A stretch of DNA of 64,000 nucleotides from Bifidobacterium subtile (GCF_000741775.1 NZ_JGZR01000008.1:62001-126000); one strand, 5' to 3'. Positions 44,415 through 53,355 are shown, numbered from the stretch's first letter. The notes: a model not told the origin generated them from the letters alone. Numbers and translations: made by a program.

Positions 44415-45656
44415 TCATGCAGCCGAAACCGCATCGCGTATCATGCGAGCGGTTTCAAAGAGCTGACGGTGCGTGATTGTTGAGGTAAGCGACGTGAGCA
44501 GCAGCCCGAAATCATAGGGAAACGACGATCTGCTGCGGCGCGTCGGAATGCAAATGCTAGCCGTGCCCAGCACATTGGCCAGCGATGTGTATCTCGTAAG
44601 CCGGCGCAGCATATCCGATCGGTTGCTCCAGGGAAGGCTGGGCGGCCGCTGCGGCAGGGCGGGCGTGATCACGACAACGTCAGGGAAGCGCTGCCCCATG
44701 TGCTGTACGTAGTTCCGTTTCTTCTGCAGAGCCTGCCGATAGTCGCTGCCGAGCACTGTCGGATTGCTCACGTACCGGCTGACGTAGCCGTTGATTTCGC
44801 GGCGCAGCCATGGTCCCGAGGTTTCGTCCTGCCGGACTGCTCGCATCAGCTCATAATTGCCGACAGTGGCGGCGATATCAGCTGGGTAGGCTAGCTGCTC
44901 CCAATCAATAGCGGACGATTCGAGACGAATGTCGTTATCCTCGCTCAGCATCACGCGAGCACGCTGGTATTGCGCATTGACAGCAGGGTCCATCAGTGCA
45001 TCGTCGATGGGCACAACATTGACGGGAGCAACATCGAATTCCGCCCCCCTCTCGGCAGAATCGTGGCCTGCACTGCTCAAGTTCAGTATGCGATCGAGTG
45101 CCTCCAGCCCCTCCAGATTGCGTGCAAGCGTTCCAACATCAGTAAAACCGGGCGACGTGTCGTAAATATGATCAGAGGGGTAACTGCCATGAACAGGCTT
45201 GAATCCCCAAATATCGTTGAGTGCAGCCGGTTTGCGCACCGATCCCATAGAGTCAGTTCCCAAGGCCACATCAGTGATGCCCGTGCTGACCGCGACCGCG
45301 CCGCCGGTGCTGGAACCTCCTGGATATGCACCTGGCATCGCAGGATACACCGTATCGACATCCGTCAATCCCAATCCCAACGGCGGGGTCTTCTGCGTGG
45401 CATACAGCCTGTAGCCGTGATTGCGTAGCAGCGAAACGCAGTTCGCAGACTCGGATGATTCAGATTGCTTTCGCCCATCACGGTGGTCGAAACCGAGATA
45501 GCGCGGCACTCCTTGCACCGCGATAAGATCCTTCACGCCGAAGACCGGGCCTTCGCCATCCCCTCGTCCGCCCAGCTCAGATCCCAGCACGGTCACGCTG
45601 GTGTGGAATCGCTCGTCAAGAAGCGCACGTTTCGCAGCCTGCTCAGTCATGATCAT
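44415..45656 (-). CDS. Amidase-signature hydrolase (island amidase 2)
   Basis: 413 residues. Triad: Lys in VFGVKDLIAV, cis-Ser in YPGGSSTGGAVAV, nucleophile Ser in GTDSMGSVRKPA. Shorter than amidase 1 and only distantly similar to it, so the two are not a recent duplication and probably act at different steps. Start codons at 45656 and 45650 both overlap the preceding amidohydrolase gene; the ribosome binding site is poor, which implies coupled translation. Confidence 0.85.
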   Translation of the reverse strand: MIMTEQAAKRALLDERFHTSVTVLGSELGGRGDGEGPVFGVKDLIAVQGVPRYLGFDHRDGRKQSESSESANCVSLLRNHGYRLYATQKTPPLGLGLTDVDTVYPAMPGAYPGGSSTGGAVAVSTGITDVALGTDSMGSVRKPAALNDIWGFKPVHGSYPSDHIYDTSPGFTDVGTLARNLEGLEALDRILNLSSAGHDSAERGAEFDVAPVNVVPIDDALMDPAVNAQYQRARVMLSEDNDIRLESSAIDWEQLAYPADIAATVGNYELMRAVRQDETSGPWLRREINGYVSRYVSNPTVLGSDYRQALQKKRNYVQHMGQRFPDVVVITPALPQRPPSLPWSNRSDMLRRLTRYTSLANVLGTASICIPTRRSRSSFPYDFGLLLTSLTSTITHRQLFETARMIRDAVSAA

Positions 45657-47001
45657 GCACCGCAAATATCCGAAGGGCCTCCTGCCGCAGCTGCATGAGG
45701 TCGGCATTGACCGGCGCGTGGTCCTTCACCACGAATTCGCCGTTCACGATAACATCGCGAATATCGTCACGCCGGTAGTTATAGACGATATGCTGCAGCT
45801 CTCCGCTGGCAGGGACCGACACCACAGGGTTGGGCTCGATGAGCACGATGTCGGCCTTGTATCCCTTTGCCAGACGCCCGAGATCATGCGAACGGCCGAT
45901 GGCGAGCGCGGGATTGATCGTCGCGGATGCAAGCGCCCGAGACGCGTCATAGTTATCGGGATGCGGTGAGTCGAGACGGTTCACCAGCACATACAGCCGC
46001 AGGCAATCGAGCATGTCGGGCATCATGTTGTCCGTGGCGACGCACACATTAGCACCGGCTTGGGCGAATTCGTCGCTCTGCAGACGGCAGCCGGATTTGA
46101 GATTTGCGCCCACCATCTGAATCACGTGTGTCTTCGCCTGCGCTAGCCGAGCGATGCGCGACCGCGGCAGCGATAGGCAGTGGCCAGCCAACAGCCATGG
46201 ACCCAACAAACCGCAGGAATCCAGCAATTCCACCGAATCCATACCATCGCGGGACGAAACCTGATCGCGCTCATGCGCTCCCTGCGACAGGTGGATCGCC
46301 ACCAGTTGCTGTCGAGCCTTGGCAAGCCGCGAACATTCCGCGAGCAATTCGCGCGAGCACGTATCCGGGCCATGCGGTCCGATCATCACGCGCATCAGAT
46401 CGTCATCGCCGTTGGCTGCGTAGCGGTCTTCGAGATTGTGCTGTCTGGACAGCGTTTGTTCGCGAATAGCGTGCTGATATTCGTACCGGCCGCTGTATGC
46501 CAGCACGGCGAGATCGGCGTCATGCACGCGTTCGCTGACATAGCAACGAATACCAACATGCTCCAGGTAGCCGGCGGAGGCATCCTCATGCTCATAGTTG
46601 TCGACTATGGTGGTCGATCCCATCAGCGCAGCCTGCACCGCTCCGAAACCGGCGAGAACCGCAAGTTCGTCAGGAGAGAACATGATGCCTTGCGCTACGC
46701 GGTGCTGATAAATCGGCGCCCCCGCGTAGTCGTCTCCCCGGCCATGATTCGATAGCAGGGCGGAATGAACATGGGTGTTGATGAACCCGGGCAGCGCATA
46801 GGCATCATGCGCGTCGATGACACGCACCTTGGCATCCGACGTCAGCGAAGAGCGCTCGGAATCTCCTATCCAAGCGATGGCGTTTCCCACCACATGGATG
46901 CTGGTATGGTGGCGCACCTCGAATTTGCCGTCATGCTCGATGACGGCTGCGACGTTCACCAACCAGTATTCATTGCCCAAGGTTCGCGATGCATCATGCA
47001 T
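45643..47001 (-). CDS. Amidohydrolase, AtzB/SsnA-like
   Basis: 452 residues from the ATG at 47001, overlapping the preceding gene by 8 bases. Metal motif GFINTHVHSALLSNHGRG, HLSQGAHERDQV, AGHCLSLP and the catalytic CVATDNMMPDM are typical of the ATZ/TRZ/guanine deaminase-like branch, which removes amino or other groups from nitrogen rings. A C-terminal KGYKADIVLIE completes the composite domain. The sequence cannot say which ring is used. Confidence 0.9.
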   Translation of the reverse strand: MHDASRTLGNEYWLVNVAAVIEHDGKFEVRHHTSIHVVGNAIAWIGDSERSSLTSDAKVRVIDAHDAYALPGFINTHVHSALLSNHGRGDDYAGAPIYQHRVAQGIMFSPDELAVLAGFGAVQAALMGSTTIVDNYEHEDASAGYLEHVGIRCYVSERVHDADLAVLAYSGRYEYQHAIREQTLSRQHNLEDRYAANGDDDLMRVMIGPHGPDTCSRELLAECSRLAKARQQLVAIHLSQGAHERDQVSSRDGMDSVELLDSCGLLGPWLLAGHCLSLPRSRIARLAQAKTHVIQMVGANLKSGCRLQSDEFAQAGANVCVATDNMMPDMLDCLRLYVLVNRLDSPHPDNYDASRALASATINPALAIGRSHDLGRLAKGYKADIVLIEPNPVVSVPASGELQHIVYNYRRDDIRDVIVNGEFVVKDHAPVNADLMQLRQEALRIFAVHDHD

Positions 47002-47719
47002 TGAACATCGTTCCCCACTGCTGGGCAAGCCTGTCGGCATTCGGGTATTCAATGACGCGCAGCGCCTCCCAGACAGCCAGAGCCGTGGAATCGATGAACG
47101 GTATGCCGTAGCGGCCCTCCGCCCAAATGGCTAGATCCGCAGCCTTCATATTGGTGCAGAACGCGTAGATGCCATCGGCGTCCGGGTGCTGCTGCATCAG
47201 CTCCTGGACTTTTGCCTTGATCTGAGAGCGGGTGAACTGCGAAAAATTCCAGTTCACATGCTCATTGAACGACGACCATCCGGCAACAGTCGTGCCCATC
47301 GCTCCAAACGTGCGCTGGATCGCCACATTCACATCCTCGGTGTACGGGTCCACCAGATTGATGGCATGCACTCCGAGCCGACGGAACAACTCGCGCTGCC
47401 CCAGCACGACAGATGAGCATGGAATGCCTGTTTCTTGGCTGATGCTGGCACACAGCTGCGCGTCGCTGTCCTCTCCGAGCCATCCTGCCGAAGTACCATT
47501 CCATATAATGCAGTCGACTTTTGCTTCCGCCAGCAGCCTGGCCGCCGTCAGCATGGGTTCGATATCGAACTGCCCCACGCCTTTATCGGAAAGCGTGATC
47601 TCTGTAACCGAAAACCTGCCGAAATGGACGCTGACATCGGGCAGCGCCGACAGCATGGCGAAGGTTTCAGGCTCCAAAATGGTGTTTGATGACGGGGTCA
47701 GCATGCCAATGCGTTTCAT
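46994..47719 (-). CDS. Asp/Glu racemase superfamily protein, maleate isomerase-like
   Basis: 241 residues. The N-terminal GMLTPSSNTILEPETF matches maleate cis-trans isomerase and arylmalonate decarboxylase. Where maleate isomerase has its first catalytic Cys this protein reads IIWNGTSAGW with none; the second Cys is kept (GIYAFCTNMKAAD). A single-Cys arrangement is known in arylmalonate decarboxylase. It could isomerise, racemise or decarboxylate a small dicarboxylic product. First enzyme gene after the transporter, so it may act early, or gene order may not reflect pathway order. Confidence 0.85.
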   Translation of the reverse strand: MKRIGMLTPSSNTILEPETFAMLSALPDVSVHFGRFSVTEITLSDKGVGQFDIEPMLTAARLLAEAKVDCIIWNGTSAGWLGEDSDAQLCASISQETGIPCSSVVLGQRELFRRLGVHAINLVDPYTEDVNVAIQRTFGAMGTTVAGWSSFNEHVNWNFSQFTRSQIKAKVQELMQQHPDADGIYAFCTNMKAADLAIWAEGRYGIPFIDSTALAVWEALRVIEYPNADRLAQQWGTMFNA

Positions 47720-47750
47720 AGGATGTCTCTTTCTGCGCGTTCTGCGCTCA

Positions 47751-48500
47751 TCAGTTGACGAGAAGCTCTCGAATGTGCTTCTTCAATTCGTTGAACGGAA
47801 CCGTGGTCGAGTCACGCGGGCGGTCCAAATCCACATGAATGTCATCCTTAACCCCGGTTCCTCGCGATCCCATGACGATGACGCGATCGCCGAGCACGAG
47901 CGCCTCATCGATGCTATGCGTTATGAACACCACGGTTTTCTTGGATTTCGACCAGATGTCAACCAGACTTTCCTGCATGGATTCACGTGTCTGCGCATCC
48001 AATGCGCCGAAAGGCTCATCCATCAAAATAATCTGAGGATCCATGGCCAACGCTCGCGCGATACCCACTCGCTGCTGCATGCCCCCGGAAAGCTGCCAAG
48101 GGAAATGTCGCTCGAAGCCCTTTAAGCCCACTGTGTCGATAAGCGGTTCGACCTTCGCGGCACGCTCCTCTTTGGAAACATGCTTCACCTTGAGCGGCAA
48201 TCCAATATTGGACTGTACATTCATCCAAGGCATCAGGCTCGCCTCTTGGAAGACGACCGCCCGATCGCTGCCTGGCCCTTCAATCGGCTCGTCCAGAAGC
48301 GTCAGCCGACCGGAAGTAGGTGATTCGAATCCCGCGATGAGATTGAGAATCGTGGTTTTCCCGCACCCGCTCGGGCCAACGATGCAGACGAATTCATGAT
48401 TCTCAATGCGCAGATCAAGACTCTCAAGCACATCAAGCGCGCCGTTCGGCGTCTGATACCTCTTGCCCACATTTTCAATATTGAGATAGCGATAGGCCAT
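47751..48500 (-). CDS. ABC transporter ATP-binding protein, SsuB/TauB-like
   Basis: 249 residues with Walker A GPSGCGKTT, Q-loop VVFQEASLMPWM, signature LSGGMQQRVGIARALA, Walker B ILMDEPFGALD and switch TH. The LDAQTRESMQ segment is typical of nitrate/sulfonate/taurine-class importers. The ATG is one base after the permease stop. Energises uptake of the island's substrate. Confidence 0.92.
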   Translation of the reverse strand: MAYRYLNIENVGKRYQTPNGALDVLESLDLRIENHEFVCIVGPSGCGKTTILNLIAGFESPTSGRLTLLDEPIEGPGSDRAVVFQEASLMPWMNVQSNIGLPLKVKHVSKEERAAKVEPLIDTVGLKGFERHFPWQLSGGMQQRVGIARALAMDPQIILMDEPFGALDAQTRESMQESLVDIWSKSKKTVVFITHSIDEALVLGDRVIVMGSRGTGVKDDIHVDLDRPRDSTTVPFNELKKHIRELLVN

Positions 48501-48501
48501 G

Positions 48502-49329
48502 TCAGGGCTCCTTCCAGAACATGACGCGGCGGTAGATGAGCCGCAGAATAAAGTCGGACAGGTAGCCGATAACCCCGATGCTCAGCATGGCGGCAACGAC
48601 CAGATCCAAGCGCATGAAATTGTACGAATCCCACAGGGAATAGCCCAAGCCGCTTTTCACCGCTATCATTTCGGACGTCACCACCGTCATCCAGGCGGCG
48701 CCAAGCCCTGTGCGCAAACCCGTGAAAATGGAGGGCACCGCATGGGGCAATGCCACGTATATCAGCTTTTGTAGCGAGCTTGCACTCATCATCTCCGTGG
48801 CACGAAGCAGATTCTCAGGCGTGCTGATAATGCCGTGCGTCGTATTGATGAAAATATGGAAGAACGATGCCAGGAACACGAGGAACACCGCAGGACCATC
48901 GCCTATGCCGAACCATATGATGCTTAATGGTATCCAGGAGACTGGCGGAATGAAACGCAGCATCTGCACCGTCGGTTCCAAAAGACGCTTGGTGACCTCC
49001 CACCACGAGCATACGATGCCTGCGATGACGCCCAGCACGATAGCAAGAACATAACCGGAAAGCACACGCGTCAAGCTGCTGGTCGCGGCCGTAAGCCACT
49101 GGCCGCTGACGCTCTGCGTACTGCCGTCGAACCCGAAGATCCAGTCTCCCAGCGCGTGGAGAATCTTGCTGGGGGTTGGAAAAACCGCACTATATCCTGA
49201 GCTGAATGAGGATGCTTCCCATATTCCAATGACCAGAATCGGGAAAACGAGCTTCTGAATCCCGTGGCCGAGCTTGGAAAGAACCATCCCACTCCACGTT
49301 GCAGGATTCTTGGAACCAGTCATGCTCAT
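48502..49329 (-). CDS. ABC transporter permease, SsuC/TauC-like
   Basis: 275 residues with about six membrane helices. It carries WEVTKRLLEPTVQMLRFIPPVSWIPLSIIWFGIG and the ATPase-contact loop LRATEMMSASSLQKLIYVALPHAVPSIFTGLRTG, diagnostic of the nitrate/sulfonate/taurine permease class. The start (ATG at 49329) abuts the binding-protein stop, so the genes are translationally coupled. Confidence 0.92.
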   Translation of the reverse strand: MSMTGSKNPATWSGMVLSKLGHGIQKLVFPILVIGIWEASSFSSGYSAVFPTPSKILHALGDWIFGFDGSTQSVSGQWLTAATSSLTRVLSGYVLAIVLGVIAGIVCSWWEVTKRLLEPTVQMLRFIPPVSWIPLSIIWFGIGDGPAVFLVFLASFFHIFINTTHGIISTPENLLRATEMMSASSLQKLIYVALPHAVPSIFTGLRTGLGAAWMTVVTSEMIAVKSGLGYSLWDSYNFMRLDLVVAAMLSIGVIGYLSDFILRLIYRRVMFWKEP

Positions 49330-49331
49330 CA

Positions 49332-50378
49332 CTACTTACCAAGCTGGGTTTCAGATTGCTTGGTCGCCTTGGCCAAGAAGCTGTAATCTACATGCGAGGA
49401 GACTTCTCCGGAGACGTCCTTCTGCACATATCCCAAATCCTTAAGCGTCTTGGCTACCTGCTCGGCGCTCTTCAACTTGATGGTGTAGTCAGGCGTCGCG
49501 TTCTTGACCGCACGCTGTGCGGTAGCTTTATCGAGACTCGTCTTGGCGACAATCGCATCCACCCATGGCTTCGTGTCATCTTTCAGACTCTTGACGACCT
49601 CGACATTCGCATCGACGAACTGCTGAAGCGCGTCGCTCTTTGATTTGATCACATCATCCCGGGTCAGGATGATATTGGTGAGATTGCTCATCGGCTGATC
49701 ATACGGATAAGCGAAGTGATAGCCGGAATTCGACAGGATGATGCCGGAGGCAAATGGCTCGACGGCGGACACCAGGTCAATCTGCTTGTTCACGAGATTG
49801 TTCTTGAAATCGGCAGGATTCGAGATGTTCACGAAATCCAATTCCTTGTTGACGTCGATGCCTTCGGCGCTGAACTGCGCGCGCATCTGAAGATCCTGCG
49901 AACTCCCGCGATTGGCGCCGATCTTCAGTTTTGCGCCATCAGACGCTTTTTGTTTGATATAGGAGGAGAGCTCTTTCCAGTTGCCCGGGCTAACCTTATC
50001 CTTCATATCATTGGAAAGAATAATATCGCTGCCGCCATTGATCTGGCCAGAAATAGCAACTACCGGAGACCCTTGATTCAGCGCCGTGACAAGATGGCCG
50101 TAGGTGACCTGGGCGACATCCACCTTCTTGCTCATGAGCGCCATCAGAGAATCATTGCCGTTTTGGAATTGGTGCATATCCAGTTTGACGCCCTTTGCCT
50201 GGTCGGGAATCAGGCTCATAGGGATGCAATGTGCGCAGCTCGCATAGCCAACACTCAGTGCATTAGAGGTGCTCGCCGAAGAACTGGCTGATGATCCACA
50301 GCCCGAGGCAAGAAGAATGACACTTGTGACCAAAGCGAGAGATTGCGCGATGTATCTGTTTACATTTTTTACTCTCAT
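49332..50378 (-). CDS. ABC transporter substrate-binding lipoprotein (NMT1/SsuA-like)
   Basis: 348 residues from the ATG at 50378 (AAAGGAAAAATC upstream). The signal peptide ends in the lipobox LLASGCGSS. The mature protein is an NMT1/THI5-like type II binding protein (LSVGYASCAHCIPMSLI, DVAQVTYGHLVTALNQG, VVAISGQINGGSDIIL, GANRGSSQDLQMRAQF). Relatives bind sulfonates, nitrate, or pyrimidine-like thiamin precursors; the CAHC pair near the mature N-terminus is unusual. First gene of the long operon, so this ligand is probably the pathway substrate. Confidence 0.9.
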   Translation of the reverse strand: MRVKNVNRYIAQSLALVTSVILLASGCGSSASSSASTSNALSVGYASCAHCIPMSLIPDQAKGVKLDMHQFQNGNDSLMALMSKKVDVAQVTYGHLVTALNQGSPVVAISGQINGGSDIILSNDMKDKVSPGNWKELSSYIKQKASDGAKLKIGANRGSSQDLQMRAQFSAEGIDVNKELDFVNISNPADFKNNLVNKQIDLVSAVEPFASGIILSNSGYHFAYPYDQPMSNLTNIILTRDDVIKSKSDALQQFVDANVEVVKSLKDDTKPWVDAIVAKTSLDKATAQRAVKNATPDYTIKLKSAEQVAKTLKDLGYVQKDVSGEVSSHVDYSFLAKATKQSETQLGK

Positions 50379-50913
50379 GATTTTTCCTTTTGTATGTGCT
50401 GCAATCACCAATTCAAATTGGTAGGACCAATCATAAAGAGACTGTGAAACTCAAGAGTAAAGCTCGTATTTCGATGCTGTTACGGATTTACGAATGTTGC
50501 CCGTTGATTTCATTGCCGCTATTGGAGGATGCGCGGATGAAAATGCGCTACTGAAAATGGGGAAAGACATCGCCCTGCATCTGCGTAAAACTTTGAGAAT
50601 ACGTATGACACAGCCAATCCGCCTAGCGATTTGAACATGCCATCCGTGCAGACAGCGTCGTCTGCACAGAAAAACCAACTAGCGGATACCGACCGGTACT
50701 TACGGCAACAGTAACAGCAACAGCAACAGCAAATACAGCGACCAAAGTTGACGGCAATGGCTAAAGCCGACATCTGCAGCTACGCCATTCAGATAAAGAG
50801 AACAGGAATCCCGCTGCGCGGGCGGCGAAGGCTCGAAGTCGGCCGCGCCCGCATACAGTCTGCCCGGCCCCACGAATATATATCGGAGAGCCTCCCGTCT
50901 CGTGAGACAGCGC
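50379..50913. other. Promoter region of the island operon
   Basis: About 535 bases with no credible gene. Near the operon it has the FadR-type operator (50417-50431) and an overlapping ACCAATT-CA-AATTGGT palindrome (50407-50422). A short hexamer run of GCAACA type occurs at 50705-50731. The rest, towards the gpsA stop, shows nothing I can support. Confidence 0.5.
50417..50431. promoter_or_regulatory. FadR/GntR-type operator, transporter operon promoter
   Basis: ATTGGTAGGACCAAT, identical to the 15-mer at 41536-41550, 39 bases upstream of the binding-protein start. Links the long operon to the same regulator. Confidence 0.8.
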
Positions 50914-51909
50914 CTACTCCTCGCCGATATCTGCGCTGAACAGCTCGCCAAGCATCTGAGAGCATGGGATGCCCTCGTCCAGCACCCTGCTCATCGCGTA
51001 CGCCAAGGGAGTGGGCACGCCGAGCTTGCGACCAAGCGCCACGACGGCATCGGTCGTGGGCACACCTTCGGCCACGCCGCTGCTGGCGGCGGTCGCCTCC
51101 GCGACGCTCATGCCTTTGCCCAGATTGGAGCCGAAAGTGTAATTGCGGCTCAGCGGCGAACCGCAGGTGGCGATCAGATCGCCGACGCCGGCCAGACCTG
51201 CGAAGGTTCGCGGGCTTGCCCCGGCGGCCTCGCCAAGCGCCGTCAATTCGGCAAGTCCGCGCGTCTCGATCATGGCCGCGGTGTTCTCACCGTATCCGGC
51301 TCCTCGGGCCATGCCGACCGCGAGCGCCACGACGTTCTTGAGCGATCCGCACATTTCCAGCCCAATGACATCAGTAGTGACGAAAGTCTTGAAATATCCC
51401 GTAGTGCAGGATGTGGCGACTGTATGCGCCACGTCGATATCCTCGCAGGCCACGACGGTGGCCGAAGGCTGGCGGTCGGCGATTTCCTTGCTCAAGTTCG
51501 GACCGGATATGGCGGCGAAACGCTCGGCTGGCAACGCAAGCGCCTCACGCACCACCTCATCCATGCGCTTGCCGGTATTGCGTTCGATACCCTTCATCAG
51601 CGAGACGACGATGGCGTTCTCGGGAATCAGATCCTTGAACGATTCGAGCGCTATCCGGGCGAACTGGGCGGCGATCGCCACCACGACGATCTGTGCGCCG
51701 CGCACCGCCTCGGCCTGATCACCGGTCGCGGACATGTTCTCCGGGAGACGCTCGACGCTGGGCAGACGGACCGCATTATGACGATGATCGCGGATGCCCT
51801 GTACGATCTCGGGTTCGCGAGCCCACATCATCACGTCATTGCCAGCATCCGCGAGCAGCTGGCCGAAGGCCGTGCCCCAAGCTCCCGCGCCCAACACCGT
51901 GATCTTCAT
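50914..51909 (-). CDS. gpsA: Glycerol-3-phosphate dehydrogenase [NAD(P)+]
   Basis: Makes sn-glycerol 3-phosphate from dihydroxyacetone phosphate for phospholipid synthesis. KITVLGAGAWGTAFGQLLADAG (cofactor site), SLMKGIERNTGKRMDEV, the catalytic Lys in MCGSLKNVVALAVGMARG and AGVGDLIATC are intact. 331 residues from the ATG at 51909 with AAGGAG 6 bases upstream; the extension to 51930 is unsupported. Lies downstream of plsC on the same strand, a logical lipid pair. Confidence 0.96.
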   Translation of the reverse strand: MKITVLGAGAWGTAFGQLLADAGNDVMMWAREPEIVQGIRDHRHNAVRLPSVERLPENMSATGDQAEAVRGAQIVVVAIAAQFARIALESFKDLIPENAIVVSLMKGIERNTGKRMDEVVREALALPAERFAAISGPNLSKEIADRQPSATVVACEDIDVAHTVATSCTTGYFKTFVTTDVIGLEMCGSLKNVVALAVGMARGAGYGENTAAMIETRGLAELTALGEAAGASPRTFAGLAGVGDLIATCGSPLSRNYTFGSNLGKGMSVAEATAASSGVAEGVPTTDAVVALGRKLGVPTPLAYAMSRVLDEGIPCSQMLGELFSADIGEE

Positions 51910-52255
51910 ACTTCGCTCCTTCGCGCCCATGGACGTATCTATGCCTTGTTATGCTACCGCCCGCCTTGACTTTGCCGAGCCGTTAAGTGGATAACGCGGT
52001 GCGCCATCCGCAAACGAGGCGAGGACACGCTAAGAGGCCGAGGAACGACGGCACCGTCTTTAGGCTTCTGTCCGGTGCCTCATTTCGCTTACCGTCGACG
52101 ATGTCAGCCGGACACCTCATCAGCATGCCCAGCGAAGTCTATGTTCTTCCTCTTGTAACTCGTTAACTTCGCGGCCTTGGCGGCCGCTCAGCTTCGCCTA
52201 CAGACAGTCCACAGGACTGTCTATTCACGGCTCAGCAGCTCAGCCATTCAGCCAT
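51910..52255. other. Intergenic region gpsA-plsC with dispersed repeat
   Basis: About 345 bases. It holds the second copy of the 70-bp dispersed repeat and a weak GGCACCG/CGGTGCC hairpin near 52048-52078. No gene. Confidence 0.5.
52167..52236 (-). repeat. 70-bp dispersed repeat, copy 2
   Basis: Reverse-complement match of 156-225, including the palindromic core GACAGTCCACAGGACTGTC with one central mismatch. It ends 20 bases before the plsC stop codon. Confidence 0.75.
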
Positions 52256-53140
52256 TCAGCGCGGCTTGCGGCTCATCGTGCGGAAGTCCCAGTACCCTTC
52301 GGCGGGCGGCTGCTCGCCGCGAATCTCAGTCATCACGGTTTCCATGCGCTCGCGCACCCGCCCGGCCAGCTCATCGGCCAGCGCTGCCGGCGGCTCCTCG
52401 CCCCATTGAGCCATGTCGCCAAGCAAATCGGAATAGTCGAGCTGTGCGTCGTAGCACATGACGACGTTCTTGCGCGGCCACGGCCACCAGTGATTGATGC
52501 TCGCCGCGCCCCAAGTGACCGCGCAGAACAGCGGCACCTGATGGCCCAATCGGCGCGAGGCCTCAAGCGCGATGATGCCGACGCCGTTCTTCATGCTCAT
52601 CGGCCATTTGAGCGGGTCGCGGGTCAGCGTGCCCTCCGGCCAGATCGTCAGCGGGCGCCCGGACGTGAGAATCCTGACGGACTCCTCTTCGATGACGCGC
52701 GCCTTGCCGCTGCGCCGCGGCACCGGCTGCATGCCAACCAGCTGGAACCATTTGCCGATCACCGGCCAGCCGCCCAGCTCCGCTTTCGCCATGAACCGCG
52801 GCCGTCTGCCCATATGAAACAGCGTCATCATCGGCACGAACACGTCGTACATCGTCACATGCGACGCCGCTGTGATGAACACGCCGGTTTCGGGGATGTT
52901 CTCCAAGCCCCAGGCCCGCACCTTGCTATGCATCTGCATCACGACCGACACTCCGGCGAGCAGGCGCCGCGTACCTTTCGGGTGCTGCGCCTCGATTTCG
53001 GCGGTGTTGGGCGCATGCCCCGGGATGGGCGGCTCATGCGTCGGATCGACCAGATGATGTCGTTCATCGAGTTTGCGCACCTGCTCGTTGCTCAGTGGTC
53101 TCACGGCCGAGCGTGGCGACGGTTTTCCTTTGGAACTCAT
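52256..53140 (-). CDS. plsC: 1-acylglycerol-3-phosphate acyltransferase (PlsC family)
   Basis: Adds the second acyl chain to lysophosphatidic acid at the membrane. The HxxxxD motif is ASHVTMYDVF, the second block GGWPVIGKWFQLVGMQPVPR, and the glycerol-phosphate-binding block LTIWPEGTLTRD. 294 residues from the ATG at 53140; an N-terminal polar leader of about 60 residues precedes the catalytic domain. Starts further upstream (53149, 53215) lack support. Forms a lipid-synthesis unit with gpsA. Confidence 0.9.
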   Translation of the reverse strand: MSSKGKPSPRSAVRPLSNEQVRKLDERHHLVDPTHEPPIPGHAPNTAEIEAQHPKGTRRLLAGVSVVMQMHSKVRAWGLENIPETGVFITAASHVTMYDVFVPMMTLFHMGRRPRFMAKAELGGWPVIGKWFQLVGMQPVPRRSGKARVIEEESVRILTSGRPLTIWPEGTLTRDPLKWPMSMKNGVGIIALEASRRLGHQVPLFCAVTWGAASINHWWPWPRKNVVMCYDAQLDYSDLLGDMAQWGEEPPAALADELAGRVRERMETVMTEIRGEQPPAEGYWDFRTMSRKPR

Positions 53141-53219
53141 GCCCCCCATTGTGCCGCAAGCGCCGAACGAACCGCAGGAATGGCCACGCAGCAGCCACGA
53201 AGGCGGCAGCAACACGCGT

Positions 53220-53252
53220 AACTATACATACCGACCGACGGTATGTATAGTT
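53220..53252. promoter_or_regulatory. TetR operator upstream of the TetR/AcrR gene
   Basis: A perfect inverted repeat: AACTATACATACCG (53220-53233), 5 bases, then its complement (53239-53252). The core TACATACCGTCGGTCGGTAT recurs at 54621-54644 before the MFS gene. Confidence 0.85.
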
Positions 53253-53355
53253 GCAACTAGCAGCACACGACGGCTGACGTTTTATACGCAGGACCATCTC
53301 CGCCCGACAAACAGCCGCGCACCACGCAACCTCGTTCCAGAAAGGAAGCAGCCTT

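Noticed and set aside
50705-50731. Hexamer run as a coding or origin repeat
   Set aside because: Only about four short GCAACA-type units in non-coding DNA; too small and simple to support a function.
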